This document shows positions 15,787-24,758 of a DNA stretch of 48,295 nucleotides, in pieces. Every line of letters starts with the position of its first letter. Positions within the stretch are counted from its first letter, which is position 1. The notes under the pieces are model-generated. The model did not search any database. It saw nothing but the letters and a program-made list of their open reading frames with translations, and was not told the origin of the DNA. The stretch is taken from contig NZ_FOIA01000027.1 in NCBI RefSeq assembly GCF_900111605.1, positions 1 through 48,295 on the forward strand. The letters run 5' to 3'. This DNA is from Nitrosomonas marina (GTDB taxonomy: Bacteria; Pseudomonadota; Gammaproteobacteria; Burkholderiales; Nitrosomonadaceae). The translations under genes and the position numbers were made by a program.

Positions 15787-16353
15787 ATGGCTGCTACAAA
15801 GTATACAGAACTATCCAATAAGCTGTCAGTGTTGCTGGCTGAGTCATCCAGTAACTCTGAATCTCAAAACGCGATTGCTTGTTCCAATGCTGTGATTTTG
15901 GTCAACGAAAGTGCGTTGACTCGGGAAGAGAAAAACGCCGTTGTAGAAGCGATAGGCAATACAGCGAATCCATCCGGATATTATTACGAGAACAACGGCA
16001 TTCAGGCCGGCCTAGACGCAATCAAGAAGATTGAAACTGAAGTTTCAGCATCACAATCTGCTGCTCCAACTCGCCTTAACCTGAAGAACCTAAAAAACCT
16101 CGTATCTGACGGCACCATATTTTCAGTCGAGTTTATCAAACGCAGTAATGGCGAACTGAGAAAAATGATTTGTCGGCTAGGTGTCAAAAAACATCTGCGC
16201 GGCGGTGATAAAGCGTACAACGCGAAGCATCACAACTTGTTAACCGTCTTCGATATGGAAAAGGGCGGTTATCGCTCCATACCGGTCGATGCAATCCAGC
16301 GTTTATGTGTGAACGGTCAGGCATTCAGTTTCGGGGAGGTGCCTCATGGCTAA
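15787..16353 (+). CDS. Early phage protein of unknown function
   Basis: A 188-residue protein. The ATG at 15787 is used because CAGGAG lies 7 bases upstream; a TTG two codons earlier is ignored. The N-terminal half is helical (about 1-90). The C-terminal half has a compact, basic, beta-rich domain (about 105-180: TIFSVEFIKRSNGELRKMIC, RLGVKKHLRGGDKAY, YRSIPVDAIQRLCVNG). This resembles small SH3-like barrel domains found in phage early proteins. It is the first gene of the operon under the repressor-controlled promoter. Confidence 0.55.
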   Translation: MAATKYTELSNKLSVLLAESSSNSESQNAIACSNAVILVNESALTREEKNAVVEAIGNTANPSGYYYENNGIQAGLDAIKKIETEVSASQSAAPTRLNLKNLKNLVSDGTIFSVEFIKRSNGELRKMICRLGVKKHLRGGDKAYNAKHHNLLTVFDMEKGGYRSIPVDAIQRLCVNGQAFSFGEVPHG

Positions 16354-16663
16354 GAGAAAACCAAGCGCAAAGACAATATACCTGACCCATGAAATGCGCA
16401 TTCAGAGAGCCATTAACGAATTTCATCATTTTCTTGCCACCGCTACCGAAGCAGAAAAAAATGTTGTCAGGCATGTAAAAGTGGGTATTGGCCCTGAAGC
16501 CGTGATGCAAGAAATACGCAGATTGCTCGGTGAGTCCATGGCGAAATGCAAAGTCATTCCGTTCCCGCAAGAACATAAGCGGAAAAACGCTGATTTGGCG
16601 CTCTGCCGGAACGGCAAGATTGAGCCTACATTTCTTGAACTGGATAAAGGAATTAAAAAATGA
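16346..16663 (+). CDS. Hypothetical early phage protein
   Basis: A 105-residue basic protein overlapping the previous stop by 8 bases and the next start by 4, so it is clearly part of the same operon. It is mostly helical (EMRIQRAINEFHHFLATATE, GPEAVMQEIRRLLGES). No family is recognised. GGAGGTG upstream of the ATG is a good ribosome binding site. Confidence 0.55.
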   Translation: MAKRKPSAKTIYLTHEMRIQRAINEFHHFLATATEAEKNVVRHVKVGIGPEAVMQEIRRLLGESMAKCKVIPFPQEHKRKNADLALCRNGKIEPTFLELDKGIKK

Positions 16664-17442
16664 ATGCTAATCAACTGAATCAAGAATCATTGATACCAGT
16701 ATCGCGGTCAGAAATTAACGGTGAGAGTATTCAGACTGTGAAGGCGCGGGAGTTGCATGAATTTTTGGAAGTTGGGAAAGATTTTTCAACGTGGATCAAA
16801 GACAGAATCAATCAATATGATTTTATTGAAGATAGAGATTATGTTTTAACGTTCCCCAAAATTGGGGAGCGTAAAAATGTGAAAATCACCGAATATCATA
16901 TTACATTGGACATGGCCAAAGAACTATCAATGGTCGAACGCAACGAAAAAGGCAAACAAGCCCGGCAATATTTCATTGAGTGCGAGCGTATTGCGCGAGA
17001 ACCGAAGCCGGTTGATGTGCATGAAGTATTAAATGATCCTTCGGCGATGCGCGGTCTATTGTTAAGCTACACGGAGAAAGTTCTGGCGCTGGAAGAAAAG
17101 AACAAGGAATTGACGGCGGATTCCGAAGCATTGAGCCGGATTTCAAAGGCTGAGGGTTCATTGTGTATCACTGATGCGGCCAAGACTCTGCAGGTCAAGC
17201 CTAAGAGTCTGTTTTCGTGGCTACAGCGTCATCACTGGATATACAAGCGCATCGGATGTGCGTATTACTGTGCGTATCAGGACAAACTCAACAGGGGGTT
17301 GATGGAGCATAAATCGACCACCGTTTTGAGGTCGGACGGAACAGAGAAAGTTACGCCACAGGCCAGAGTAACACCTGAAGGTCTTGAGAAATTGGCAAAG
17401 CTGCTTCCACCGGAGATTACTGAAGTGGCGGTGAACGGGTGA
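16660..17442 (+). CDS. Phage antirepressor (AntA/AntB plus KilAC domains)
   Basis: A 260-residue protein. Residues about 25-110 match the AntA/AntB domain: VKARELHEFLEVGKDFSTWI, YDFIEDRDYVL, ITLDMAKELSMVERNEKGKQ, ARQYFIECE. A short coiled coil (about 140-157) leads to a C-terminal KilAC-type domain: LCITDAAKTLQVKPKSLFSW, LQRHHWIYK, VTPEGLEKLAKLL. Antirepressors inactivate phage repressors and favour induction, so this gene together with the repressor at 15422 forms the lysogeny switch. It is followed by a good terminator. Confidence 0.85.
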   Translation: MNANQLNQESLIPVSRSEINGESIQTVKARELHEFLEVGKDFSTWIKDRINQYDFIEDRDYVLTFPKIGERKNVKITEYHITLDMAKELSMVERNEKGKQARQYFIECERIAREPKPVDVHEVLNDPSAMRGLLLSYTEKVLALEEKNKELTADSEALSRISKAEGSLCITDAAKTLQVKPKSLFSWLQRHHWIYKRIGCAYYCAYQDKLNRGLMEHKSTTVLRSDGTEKVTPQARVTPEGLEKLAKLLPPEITEVAVNG

Positions 17443-17471
17443 TTTTTTGAGCGGGTGTTTGGAGATTTGAA

Positions 17472-17512
17472 GCGCTGGTTGGGTCATGATACCAATCAGC
17501 GCCATATTTTTT
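17472..17512 (+). terminator. Terminator of the early operon
   Basis: GCGCTGGTTGG (17472-17482) pairs with CCAATCAGCGC (17492-17502), 11 pairs with one G-U and a 9-base loop. TATTTTTT follows. Confidence 0.75.
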
Positions 17513-17741
17513 GTGTTCCGCTCTGCCGCCGGGTGCTAGCAAGGCGGCTGATAGGAATTAACTCGTTGTCTAAAAAATAAAATGTTTTTATATTTCAGCG
17601 AATGATTAACAGTTTGTATTTGTAGCCCCTCGTGTTACTTGGACGGAGGCATCGTTACGACCAAGCTTACTCGGATAAGGCACGTAATGATTTTATATAT
17701 AAGGTGCAGTTCGTTAACACTAGCATGTCGGTTCATGTAAA

Positions 17742-18302
17742 TTACTTAACACAAATCACATAGAAACTTATATTGCTGTTGAACTCTTGGGCGAAGCCAC
17801 CTGCAAACCCTTGCTTCCTACACCATCTACTTACAGCCGATGTACATACAAATGTGCCTGGGTTATTATAGTCACACTCATTATTTTCTTTTATCTCTGA
17901 GTATGGAGCATGGGTCGGCCAAATCTGTGTCTGAGAATCTGCTGTTGGTCGCTCGAAAGATATTTTTGACTGTTCTGGTTTTCCTTCTTCTCTCACGGAA
18001 GCTAAAAACTCTCGGTACAACTCTTTAAATTTGGGGTCTGTTTTTGCTTCTCGACAAAGTGTCGCCAAATATAATTGATTTCGATAGTTTTCTTCATTTC
18101 CTTTGCTCAGCAAACTACGTTTGCTGCTTTCTATATTTGCGCCGACCCCATTGCCTTTTAACTGTTTTATAAAAGCGCCAACTTTTCCATCCCAATCAGT
18201 AGTCACATTTGCAGGATATTCTGGACAGTTATCTATTTCTGCAAATGCTTCCGCTGAGCTTACAGATATCGCCAGAAGAAAAATAACCGCTAATTTTTTC
18301 AT
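17742..18302 (-). CDS. Exported hypothetical protein
   Basis: A 186-residue protein with a clear signal peptide (MKKLAVIFLLAISVSSAEAFA) and a strong ribosome binding site (AAAGGAG). The mature part has six cysteines (C27, C83, C139, C151, C160 and a C-terminal one) and no family I recognise. It contains YPANVTTDWDGKVGAFIKQL and NPGTFVCTSAVSRWCRKQGF. Disulfides are likely in the periplasm or outside. It stands alone on the minus strand, is AT-rich and is the last cargo gene before the tail module. Confidence 0.6.
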   Translation of the reverse strand: MKKLAVIFLLAISVSSAEAFAEIDNCPEYPANVTTDWDGKVGAFIKQLKGNGVGANIESSKRSLLSKGNEENYRNQLYLATLCREAKTDPKFKELYREFLASVREEGKPEQSKISFERPTADSQTQIWPTHAPYSEIKENNECDYNNPGTFVCTSAVSRWCRKQGFAGGFAQEFNSNISFYVICVK

Positions 18303-18653
18303 TAGTCACTCCTTTAACAATGTCGCATATACAACCTATCGCAACCAAAGGGTTCTTTATTCAATCCAACATAACAAACAATTATAAGGGTTCTGTATTT
18401 CAACCATACATTCTAGAAAGAAAGTATAATAAGTCTATAACACTAGTTAATTTTTTGCTACCTTTAAGAGGAAAAGTCTACACTTCACAGTAACATGATA
18501 CTGTCTATATACAGAGCAATTGCAGACCGTCAATTTCTTAGCAACACTAAGAAATATTCGTAACAAAAATCCAGTTACCAGTTTTGTCCGCCTTGGTGAG
18601 CCAAACACCATCAAGCTAACAAATTAGCGACCTGAAATTGCAAATGTAGATCC

Positions 18654-18675
18654 AAACCGCCTCCGGGCGGTTTTT
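18654..18675 (+). terminator. Rho-independent terminator
   Basis: AAACCGCC (18654-18661) pairs with GGCGGTTT (18666-18673) around a TCCG loop, and the T run extends to 18675. Eight perfect pairs, GC-rich. Confidence 0.8.
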
Positions 18676-18731
18676 GCTATCCAAAACCGGAAAACCACGC
18701 GTTTGCAGAAAGTCCGGTGAAATAAAGTTTG

Positions 18732-18760
18732 CCTATCGATATTTGTGAAATTCTGATAGG
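18732..18760 (+). promoter_or_regulatory. Hairpin covering the ribosome binding site of the tube-like gene
   Basis: CCTATC (18732-18737) pairs with GATAGG (18755-18760). Inside, ATTT pairs with AAAT around GTG. The only Shine-Dalgarno candidate for the ATG at 18772 (AGGGA, 18758-18762) starts in the 3' arm, so the hairpin would limit initiation. Confidence 0.5.
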
Positions 18761-18771
18761 GAAAACAGATC

Positions 18772-19272
18772 ATGGCCATAAACAATGCGCAGTATTTGAA
18801 AGGATATTACGATGTAACCAAGGCGCATGGCGCCAAGGTTATTTCGAGCGACTTTGCGTTTGAAATCGAAGGATTTGAGCAGAATTACCTGCTATGTAAA
18901 CAAGTGCCGTGGCCTGAATTGTCGCATGGCGGTGAAATAGAGATCCCAATGCCGCTAGGAACTACACGCTGGCAGGCGCAACAAGCAAAAGTAGCCGGTC
19001 AGGGCGCTATCTCTATGTTTGAGACCGTTCAAGGTCACATTGATAATATGCTGATCAATCTGCTGACATCAGGTGGATACTTCAACGCAACAATATATGA
19101 GGGCACGCCGCAACGGTTTTTGAAAGCTAAACGCATCGTGGACTGCTTCATGCAAGTTGATAATCCAGATCGTGACTGGGAGAACAGAGCGCAACCGTTG
19201 ATGTTTACCGGGACTCTTTTTTTCCACTACTTTGGTGAAATCATACCTGGCAATAGCTCTGACTACACCTAA
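18772..19272 (+). CDS. Putative tail tube protein
   Basis: A 166-residue beta-rich protein that opens the tail module. Segments such as FAFEIEGFEQNYLLCKQVPW, GGEIEIPMPLGTTRWQAQQ and the LMFTGTLFFHYF end resemble the tube or tube-cap fold of contractile tails. The call is by fold-like pattern and position before the hub and spike genes. No sheath gene precedes it, as would be expected for a tube gene, so a baseplate tube-initiator role is also possible. Confidence 0.5.
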   Translation: MAINNAQYLKGYYDVTKAHGAKVISSDFAFEIEGFEQNYLLCKQVPWPELSHGGEIEIPMPLGTTRWQAQQAKVAGQGAISMFETVQGHIDNMLINLLTSGGYFNATIYEGTPQRFLKAKRIVDCFMQVDNPDRDWENRAQPLMFTGTLFFHYFGEIIPGNSSDYT

Positions 19273-19655
19273 TGAAATCGATCTCGGATCGCGTTGATCA
19301 TTACCTGCTGCAAGAGCGAATGATATCCAACATGCTGGATACACCTATTGCTCTTGCTCAAGCGGTCGCTGCCACGGTGTTCTATGCCGGTTACGCTGAA
19401 CTTAAAGCGCATGTCGATGCGTCGCCAGTTCCAAAAATCACGGCTGATACCGAGTTAAATGATTCTGAATGGGCGTTAATACGGCCATTATTCGTGCTCT
19501 ACATGGAGCGTGAAACTGCGCTGCACCTTGAGTCAACCGTAGGTCTTGGTCCGAGCACGTTCGGCAGGTCGTCAAGCGAGATCGGGCAGGAAATAACGCA
19601 GTATGAAATGGATCTACCAAAAAAAGCGTTTTTGCAGCATGTTGTTACGGTGTAA
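19272..19655 (+). CDS. Hypothetical tail-module protein
   Basis: A 127-residue helical protein whose start overlaps the previous stop (TAATG). It contains LLQERMISNMLDTPIALAQA and WALIRPLFVLYMERETALHL. No family is recognised. Its position between the tube-like and hub genes suggests a tail-completion or connector role. Confidence 0.5.
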   Translation: MKSISDRVDHYLLQERMISNMLDTPIALAQAVAATVFYAGYAELKAHVDASPVPKITADTELNDSEWALIRPLFVLYMERETALHLESTVGLGPSTFGRSSSEIGQEITQYEMDLPKKAFLQHVVTV

Positions 19656-19660
19656 GACTG

Positions 19661-20557
19661 GTGATTTTATATCTTAATAACGGCAATCAGATTCGAGGCG
19701 ACCTCATAAAGTCAGCCGTCGTTCGTTCTGACATGTCGCCGATACCGGTAACGCTTGAAGCCGAGATCCGGATAGATGAAGACATGGCCGACCGTCTGGC
19801 TGAAGGTGAAATAATCACCCTGGGCGGTCAGGGCGATGAACTGCGCATTATCAAATCGACCAAAGTGCTTAACCGGGTGTCGCAAGGCAGGCGTGAAATG
19901 GATGCAATTCAGATAACCGCGTTATTGAATGCATGCCATACCGTTTCGTTTGTCCGTGGCAGGGCGATTATCAAGGAAAACGTATCCCTGTCGTCGCTGT
20001 ATCGCGCTGCAGGCGCGTCAATCAAGTCGGTTGATGGTGACTTCCCTGTGCCGCGTTTTTATTGCCTGGCAGGTGATACTCCGAGTTTTCATATCAACAG
20101 GGTGCTGCAAGAAGAGGGTGGCATTGTGCGCTGGAAAGATGGCAGACTGGCTTTTTTCAGGCTTGCCGATTTGTTCAGTCAGGAAGCAGAAATGGACCTG
20201 CCGGACAATGCTTCCGATGACATTGATAGCGGCTTTATCGAGCGGCATGAAATACCCTGGTTTTATTCGCTGAAAGACGATGCAAGTTTTGTATTTGGCG
20301 ATCGTCAGGATGCCAGGAGCGTTCGGTATGCGCCTTTCAAGAATATTCAGCGGTTGCGCAACATGTCAACGTGCCTGGTGCAGCGTAAAACATCGAAAAT
20401 AAACCTTGCTGCCGGGATTGTGGCCGGTGATCTGGTCAATATAGTGGGGGCTGATCCGCTGTGCGTTATCACGGCAGCACACGCCTTTTTCAGTGGCACG
20501 GATGGCAGTGGAAGCGATCAGTACACAAAACTCTGGCTTGGGGATTTACAGGAATGA
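19661..20557 (+). CDS. Baseplate hub protein
   Basis: A 298-residue protein starting with GTG 5 bases after the previous stop. The beta-rich N-terminal domain (YLNNGNQIRGDLIKSAVVRS, PVTLEAEIRIDEDMADRLAE) and the sequence of short domains fit the hub family (gpD/gp27-like) that sits at the tube end and holds the spike. The spike gene follows with a 4-base ATGA overlap, as in other contractile phages. No single signature motif is seen, so the call depends partly on order. Confidence 0.6.
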   Translation: MILYLNNGNQIRGDLIKSAVVRSDMSPIPVTLEAEIRIDEDMADRLAEGEIITLGGQGDELRIIKSTKVLNRVSQGRREMDAIQITALLNACHTVSFVRGRAIIKENVSLSSLYRAAGASIKSVDGDFPVPRFYCLAGDTPSFHINRVLQEEGGIVRWKDGRLAFFRLADLFSQEAEMDLPDNASDDIDSGFIERHEIPWFYSLKDDASFVFGDRQDARSVRYAPFKNIQRLRNMSTCLVQRKTSKINLAAGIVAGDLVNIVGADPLCVITAAHAFFSGTDGSGSDQYTKLWLGDLQE

Positions 20558-21102
20558 TGAATGAATACGGATACATGCCCGGTATCTATCCGGGAATAGT
20601 CAATTCATATAACCAGGAGCGCCGTACATGTCGTATTGAAATACCAGGCTTAACTGATGGCGGCGATGTTTTGCCGGAAGCGGAAATCAAGTATTCCATT
20701 GGCGACAAATCTCGTGAAGGGGAATTTACTACCGAGATAGAGATTCTGCCGGGAGATACTGTCTGGATTGAGTTTATCGGCGGGGATTCGAGATATCCGG
20801 TTATTACCGGGTACCGTAACCCGCAGGCAGGAAATTCGATTGATTGGCGCCGGTGGCATCATAAAAACATAGAAGCGATTGCCGATATTTTGATCAATCA
20901 TCTTGCCGGAAATGATATTCGGCAGAAAGCTGGCGATGATCTGCAGTGCCAGGCTGGATCAAACACCTTCATCATGTCCGGTGGCAACTTCAATACGCAG
21001 ACTGGCAACAGAACAGAAATAAAAAGTAATAACCGGATACTTATCTGGTCACTCAACTCGCAGATTGTTCTTAAATCAGCTACAGGACTATTAATAATAT
21101 GA
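20554..21102 (+). CDS. Baseplate spike protein (gpV/gp5-like, OB fold)
   Basis: A 182-residue protein. The frame is open further upstream, but the ATG at 20554 overlaps the hub stop (ATGA) and follows AGGA, so it is chosen. The N-terminal part (about 5-90) has the OB-fold pattern of central spikes: GIYPGIVNSYNQERRTCRIE and ILPGDTVWIEFIGGDSRYPV. The C-terminal part is repetitive and polar (GNDIRQKAGDDLQCQAGSNT, FIMSGGNFNTQTGNRTEI), as in the trimeric beta-helix of spikes. It punctures the outer membrane of the target cell. Confidence 0.75.
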   Translation: MMNEYGYMPGIYPGIVNSYNQERRTCRIEIPGLTDGGDVLPEAEIKYSIGDKSREGEFTTEIEILPGDTVWIEFIGGDSRYPVITGYRNPQAGNSIDWRRWHHKNIEAIADILINHLAGNDIRQKAGDDLQCQAGSNTFIMSGGNFNTQTGNRTEIKSNNRILIWSLNSQIVLKSATGLLII

Positions 21103-21497
21103 CCGGCAGTATTGACGAATTTGATTTGCCGGGTGATCCGACTAATTACCCGACTTGCACAAGTGTCACCAAGGGTTTTGTTCTGGTTGTCGACAAGTGC
21201 ATTAACCATGACCACTACATTGATCTGACATCCCTGAGTGACGCTGTAATGACGACTAATACAGAACTTGAATTCAATGTAGGAACGGATATGGTTGTGA
21301 ACGTTAGTGACAACATTCACATAACATCAACCAACGATATCTACGTTAATTCACCGAATTCATGGTTTGATTCGGAGGTTTGGGTGAAGTATGTTGCTCC
21401 GCCAGTTATACCTCCGAAAGAACAATTAATAGTCAATGGAATGATAGATGTAAACAAGCTGCTGTCATTTATTTACAACAATCTATTACCAGAATAA
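21099..21497 (+). CDS. Spike-associated protein
   Basis: A 132-residue protein overlapping the spike stop by ATGA. After a short N-terminal domain it shows the polar, beta-helical style of spike shafts (ELEFNVGTDMVVNVSDNIHI, STNDIYVNSPNSWFDSEVWV), then a C-terminal helix. It may be the distal part or tip of the spike, made as a separate chain. Confidence 0.5.
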   Translation: MTGSIDEFDLPGDPTNYPTCTSVTKGFVLVVDKCINHDHYIDLTSLSDAVMTTNTELEFNVGTDMVVNVSDNIHITSTNDIYVNSPNSWFDSEVWVKYVAPPVIPPKEQLIVNGMIDVNKLLSFIYNNLLPE

Positions 21498-21507
21498 GGG
21501 GGTGCAG

Positions 21508-21993
21508 ATGAAAAAGATGCTATTCAGTTTTCAGGACATGGCGACCGGCGACAAGGCCAGTAAGATTATCGAAAGGCAGTTCGCGCGCAAGGGAGCGAAT
21601 GTCGTGCAGAGTGACGTTACAACCAGCGTAAAACGTGCGGCTGGTGTGAGTTATCGTGAGATTATGCTGACTTTCGCGGATTCGCAGACTGTAGTGCTCA
21701 GGGTAAAGCAGACCGGCGATATCTTTCAGGTGTTACTGAACAAAAAGCCGCTTCCTATCAAAAATCAGGATGACCATGAGGCGGCGGTCAATGAGATCGT
21801 CAAGGCGCTGGATTCTGGCCGGGCGAAATTCCAGAAACTGCTTGCCAGAACAAAGGTCAAGCCGCCCGCTGGAATTCGCACAGCAGCGCCGAAAATGGAA
21901 CAAACGTTGACCGAAAAGCGCGATGCGTTGAAAGAGGCGATCGACATTGTTAATGGGGAAATCGCTGAATTAAGATCGAAGCTTGCAGCTTAA
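21508..21993 (+). CDS. Hypothetical protein preceding the giant-protein genes
   Basis: A 161-residue protein. The ATG at 21508 follows GGGGGTG; an in-frame GTG two codons earlier is less likely. It has a small alpha-beta domain with REIMLTFADSQTVVLRVKQT (about 50-70), a basic middle and a C-terminal coiled coil (EKRDALKEAIDIVNGEIAEL). Similar small proteins often precede large antirestriction polyproteins, but I cannot name the family. Confidence 0.5.
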   Translation: MKKMLFSFQDMATGDKASKIIERQFARKGANVVQSDVTTSVKRAAGVSYREIMLTFADSQTVVLRVKQTGDIFQVLLNKKPLPIKNQDDHEAAVNEIVKALDSGRAKFQKLLARTKVKPPAGIRTAAPKMEQTLTEKRDALKEAIDIVNGEIAELRSKLAA

Positions 21994-22013
21994 CTATTAG
22001 TAACAAACCGGTT

Positions 22014-22047
22014 TTGAGGCTCATATCGATACAAATATGAGTCTCAA
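22014..22047 (+). promoter_or_regulatory. 13-bp intergenic hairpin
   Basis: TTGAGGCTCATAT (22014-22026) pairs with ATATGAGTCTCAA (22035-22047), with one G-U pair and an 8-base loop. There is no T run after it, so it is more likely an mRNA processing or stability element than a terminator. Confidence 0.55.
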
Positions 22048-22084
22048 CGAATAGGAAAACCACGCCATTTAGCCATTCCCGAGA

Positions 22085-22133
22085 GCATAAGATTCAACAC
22101 TGAATTTGCAAATTTAGAATGTTGACCTTATGC
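22085..22133 (+). promoter_or_regulatory. Hairpin burying the start codon of the 849-residue protein
   Basis: GCATAAG (22085-22091) pairs with CTTATGC (22127-22133), and TCAACA with TGTTGA just inside. The loop holds the palindrome AATTTGCAAATT. The ATG at 22130-22132 lies inside the 3' arm, and no Shine-Dalgarno sequence is present. Translation would need unfolding or another start. Confidence 0.55.
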
Positions 22134-24679
22134 CTATATCACATGCCGAATTAGAGGAAGCATCCAAGCGTTATAAGCCGTACAAGCCGCATTTTGACTA
22201 TCTTGAAGAAATGGCAAATAGCGGCGCTTTCGGCAATAACTCTACCCCGACACCCACTGACGCCCAATGCAAGGCCGGTAATTACAAGAAAGGGCGTTTC
22301 AGTCTTCACGGCATACCGATTGCTATCGAACAACCCCGCAACACGTACCGCACAGGCATAGACGAGAAAACCGGCAAACGCTGGACTTCTCGGCTTGCGG
22401 CTCATTATGGATACCTGAGCGGTACCAAGGGCGCTGACGGTGACGGCGTTGACTGTTTTGTGGGCGTTTTCCCGGATGCCGAGTACGTGTACGCGGTCAA
22501 CCAACACATCAATGGCCGTTTTGATGAGCATAAGATCCTTATCGCTTTTTATGATCAGGAATCCGCTGTAAACGCCTATATGGGCAGTTATGAGCGCGGC
22601 TGGAACGGCTTAGGCAGCATTGTCCGGATGACAGTGCCACAACTTAAATGGTGGCTTAAAAACGGTGATAAAAGCCGCCCTATCAACAAAACCGACTTAC
22701 CACATGAAGGACTGGAAGCCATGACACAAAGAGTCTACTGGAATAACGATGCCATGCCACTGAATGGCCGCACGCTTGACCATGTTTTGTATGAAATACG
22801 CAGATCCGATTCAAGCGAAAAGCTGATTATGGACCCGGTAACAATACAGGAAATTATCGAGGACTCTGAAGGCGTTCTGGCATTCGATGCGTTGGTTACA
22901 CCATACGCGAAACTCGAGCGCAAGATGGAAATACTGCAGGGAATCATGGAGCGCACAGGCAAGGACCTGAAGCCGGTATCGATGCAGATTTCCGAGCCGT
23001 TCAAACGTAACAATGTCGCAAATGTGGCGGTTGTTTACGAACTGTCTGACGGCCAGACAATAACTATCTACCTTCACAATCCGGATGTTACGCCCAAGAA
23101 AATGGCGGCAACGGATGAGGTTATCTCCTGGAAGTGGATGCTGAATAAAAAAGATATAACTATCGTTGTGGCACCTGAGCGCGGGCAGGATCTGAACGTT
23201 CGAGAGGTTGCGCGGCGAATCATGAAGCTGGCCGAGAAAAACAGCGCAGGATTCGCGCGCGCGAACGCGAGACGTGCGGAGTGCATGCAAAACATTCAAA
23301 GCCTGAAAGATGAAATCGCGTCGCTGGAGGCGGAGCTCAAAAAGGCTGAAAACGAACGCGACGCACTCAAAATCGAAGTTGAAGACCGGGACAGAAGCCT
23401 TGAGGATATGCATATTGCGGTCAGAGAGGCACTTTCCAAGCGAGGCTGGAATGGATTTGAGGATGGTTCAGCCATGACCATGGGCAATTATCGTGTATCT
23501 GGAAGCAGTAGCGATCTGTTCACAGTTGAATTTCTGGACGAGGATTCCGGTGTTTGGGGGGACTTTGGAAGGGTTAAAACCGATCTTGGCAAGACTGCAG
23601 AACAGATTGCTGAAGAGATTGAACGGGTTGTTTTCGGCAAAGGCAATACACTGCAAAAGCAGTATGAAGCGGACCTGAATTCTGCTCAAGAAAAATGGCG
23701 CGGTATAGGTAGGGCGCATAGGTATTTATTACTTCTTGAGGCCGATGCAATACCGGGTGGCATTGATGACGATAGCTTCCTGGATTATCAGCCGAAAATC
23801 CTTACAAATATGGTTGAGTTATTTAAAAATGACTGGACCCCTGATTGGAATTCGGCTGTTAAATATTTTAGAAAAAATGACACGATGGCAAATCGCGGAG
23901 AATTGCTATTCGAGTCAATAAATAATGCTGGCGGGTACAAGGGTTACAAAATAACAGAAGTAGAGCATAAGTATATAAACGGCTGGAAGGCGGTTAATGA
24001 CGCAGGCCACGAAATAAACCACGCCACCAGGCTAGACAAGTTGCTTGATCTGATTGATGAATCAGGAAATAGCGGTGCTGGATCGTTAAACCCTACATCA
24101 CCCGAAGGCTACGCCACAATCATGGCCGATGAGTCTTTGCAGATTCAGTATCAGGATGTGCTGGATTCGTTTTTCCAAGAACGGATTGTTGCGGTACGCA
24201 ATGCGCTTCGCTATGTAGACTGGGATGGAGAGAATGGCGCCACGTCTTTAAGTAAAACGTTGGGTGGTGTTGTTTATCAGGCATCGTTTAGTTACAAGCA
24301 AGTCGGGGCTGGCGCCAACATTGTTGGTTTTACCGTTTCTGTTAATTCAAATAGCAGAGAAGGCGGCATCGCCCAGATTGCAACCATAGTTGATGACCTG
24401 TCAAGAACCCCTGAACAGATAGCTGGAGAGATTGATGACGCTGTTTCGGTTGATGATGGAAATAGCGGCAATGAATCAGAAGAAATAACCGCCGCCAAAG
24501 CCTTCCTGCAATCAGTCATAGACGGTGCGAAAGATGCCGCAAACCTGATGGATTTGCTTGACGAGATCGATGCCTCAGCCAAAGCGCTGATCGATGCTGG
24601 TATGGGCAGTGAATATGACGAATTGATCGGCAAGGCCGCTGAGAAATGGGCTGAACTGGACCAGCAAGCAAACGGTTAA
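22130..24679 (+). CDS. Giant virion-associated protein with inorganic-pyrophosphatase-like domain
   Basis: An 849-residue multidomain protein. Residues about 45-190 match the pyrophosphatase-like domain found in phage polyproteins: YGYLSGTKGADGDGVDCFVG (about 93-112), then INGRFDEHKILIAFYD and SYERGWNGLGSI. A coiled coil spans about 380-425. A domain of about 70 residues occurs twice (near VREALSKRGWNGFEDG and VRNALRYVDWDGENGA, each ending TAEQIAEEI or TPEQIAGEI). The last 60 residues (AKAFLQSVIDG...) resemble the end of the next protein. The start is uncertain because the ATG is in a hairpin without a ribosome site; an alternative lies at 22211. Proteins of this kind are often injected with phage DNA. 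Confidence 0.65.
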   Translation: MPISHAELEEASKRYKPYKPHFDYLEEMANSGAFGNNSTPTPTDAQCKAGNYKKGRFSLHGIPIAIEQPRNTYRTGIDEKTGKRWTSRLAAHYGYLSGTKGADGDGVDCFVGVFPDAEYVYAVNQHINGRFDEHKILIAFYDQESAVNAYMGSYERGWNGLGSIVRMTVPQLKWWLKNGDKSRPINKTDLPHEGLEAMTQRVYWNNDAMPLNGRTLDHVLYEIRRSDSSEKLIMDPVTIQEIIEDSEGVLAFDALVTPYAKLERKMEILQGIMERTGKDLKPVSMQISEPFKRNNVANVAVVYELSDGQTITIYLHNPDVTPKKMAATDEVISWKWMLNKKDITIVVAPERGQDLNVREVARRIMKLAEKNSAGFARANARRAECMQNIQSLKDEIASLEAELKKAENERDALKIEVEDRDRSLEDMHIAVREALSKRGWNGFEDGSAMTMGNYRVSGSSSDLFTVEFLDEDSGVWGDFGRVKTDLGKTAEQIAEEIERVVFGKGNTLQKQYEADLNSAQEKWRGIGRAHRYLLLLEADAIPGGIDDDSFLDYQPKILTNMVELFKNDWTPDWNSAVKYFRKNDTMANRGELLFESINNAGGYKGYKITEVEHKYINGWKAVNDAGHEINHATRLDKLLDLIDESGNSGAGSLNPTSPEGYATIMADESLQIQYQDVLDSFFQERIVAVRNALRYVDWDGENGATSLSKTLGGVVYQASFSYKQVGAGANIVGFTVSVNSNSREGGIAQIATIVDDLSRTPEQIAGEIDDAVSVDDGNSGNESEEITAAKAFLQSVIDGAKDAANLMDLLDEIDASAKALIDAGMGSEYDELIGKAAEKWAELDQQANG

Positions 24680-24758
24680 GCCGCCATTCGATGACCTGAT
24701 TGAATACGAGGCAGAAAACGCCTTTCTTGAACAGGAAGCCAAAGAAAAGGAGTTTGAA

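Larger units (their letters stand above)
18303..18771. other. Junction between cargo and tail module
   Basis: A 469-base gene-free region. It holds a perfect 9-base hairpin, ATTTCTTAG/CTAAGAAAT (18533-18541/18547-18555, loop of 5), with no T run, and a rho-independent terminator (18654-18675). A motif GGAAAACCACGC (18689-18700) recurs before the giant-protein gene. A hairpin (18732-18760) covers the ribosome binding site of the next gene. The terminator has no plus-strand gene before it, which suggests that something was lost or replaced upstream. Confidence 0.6.
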
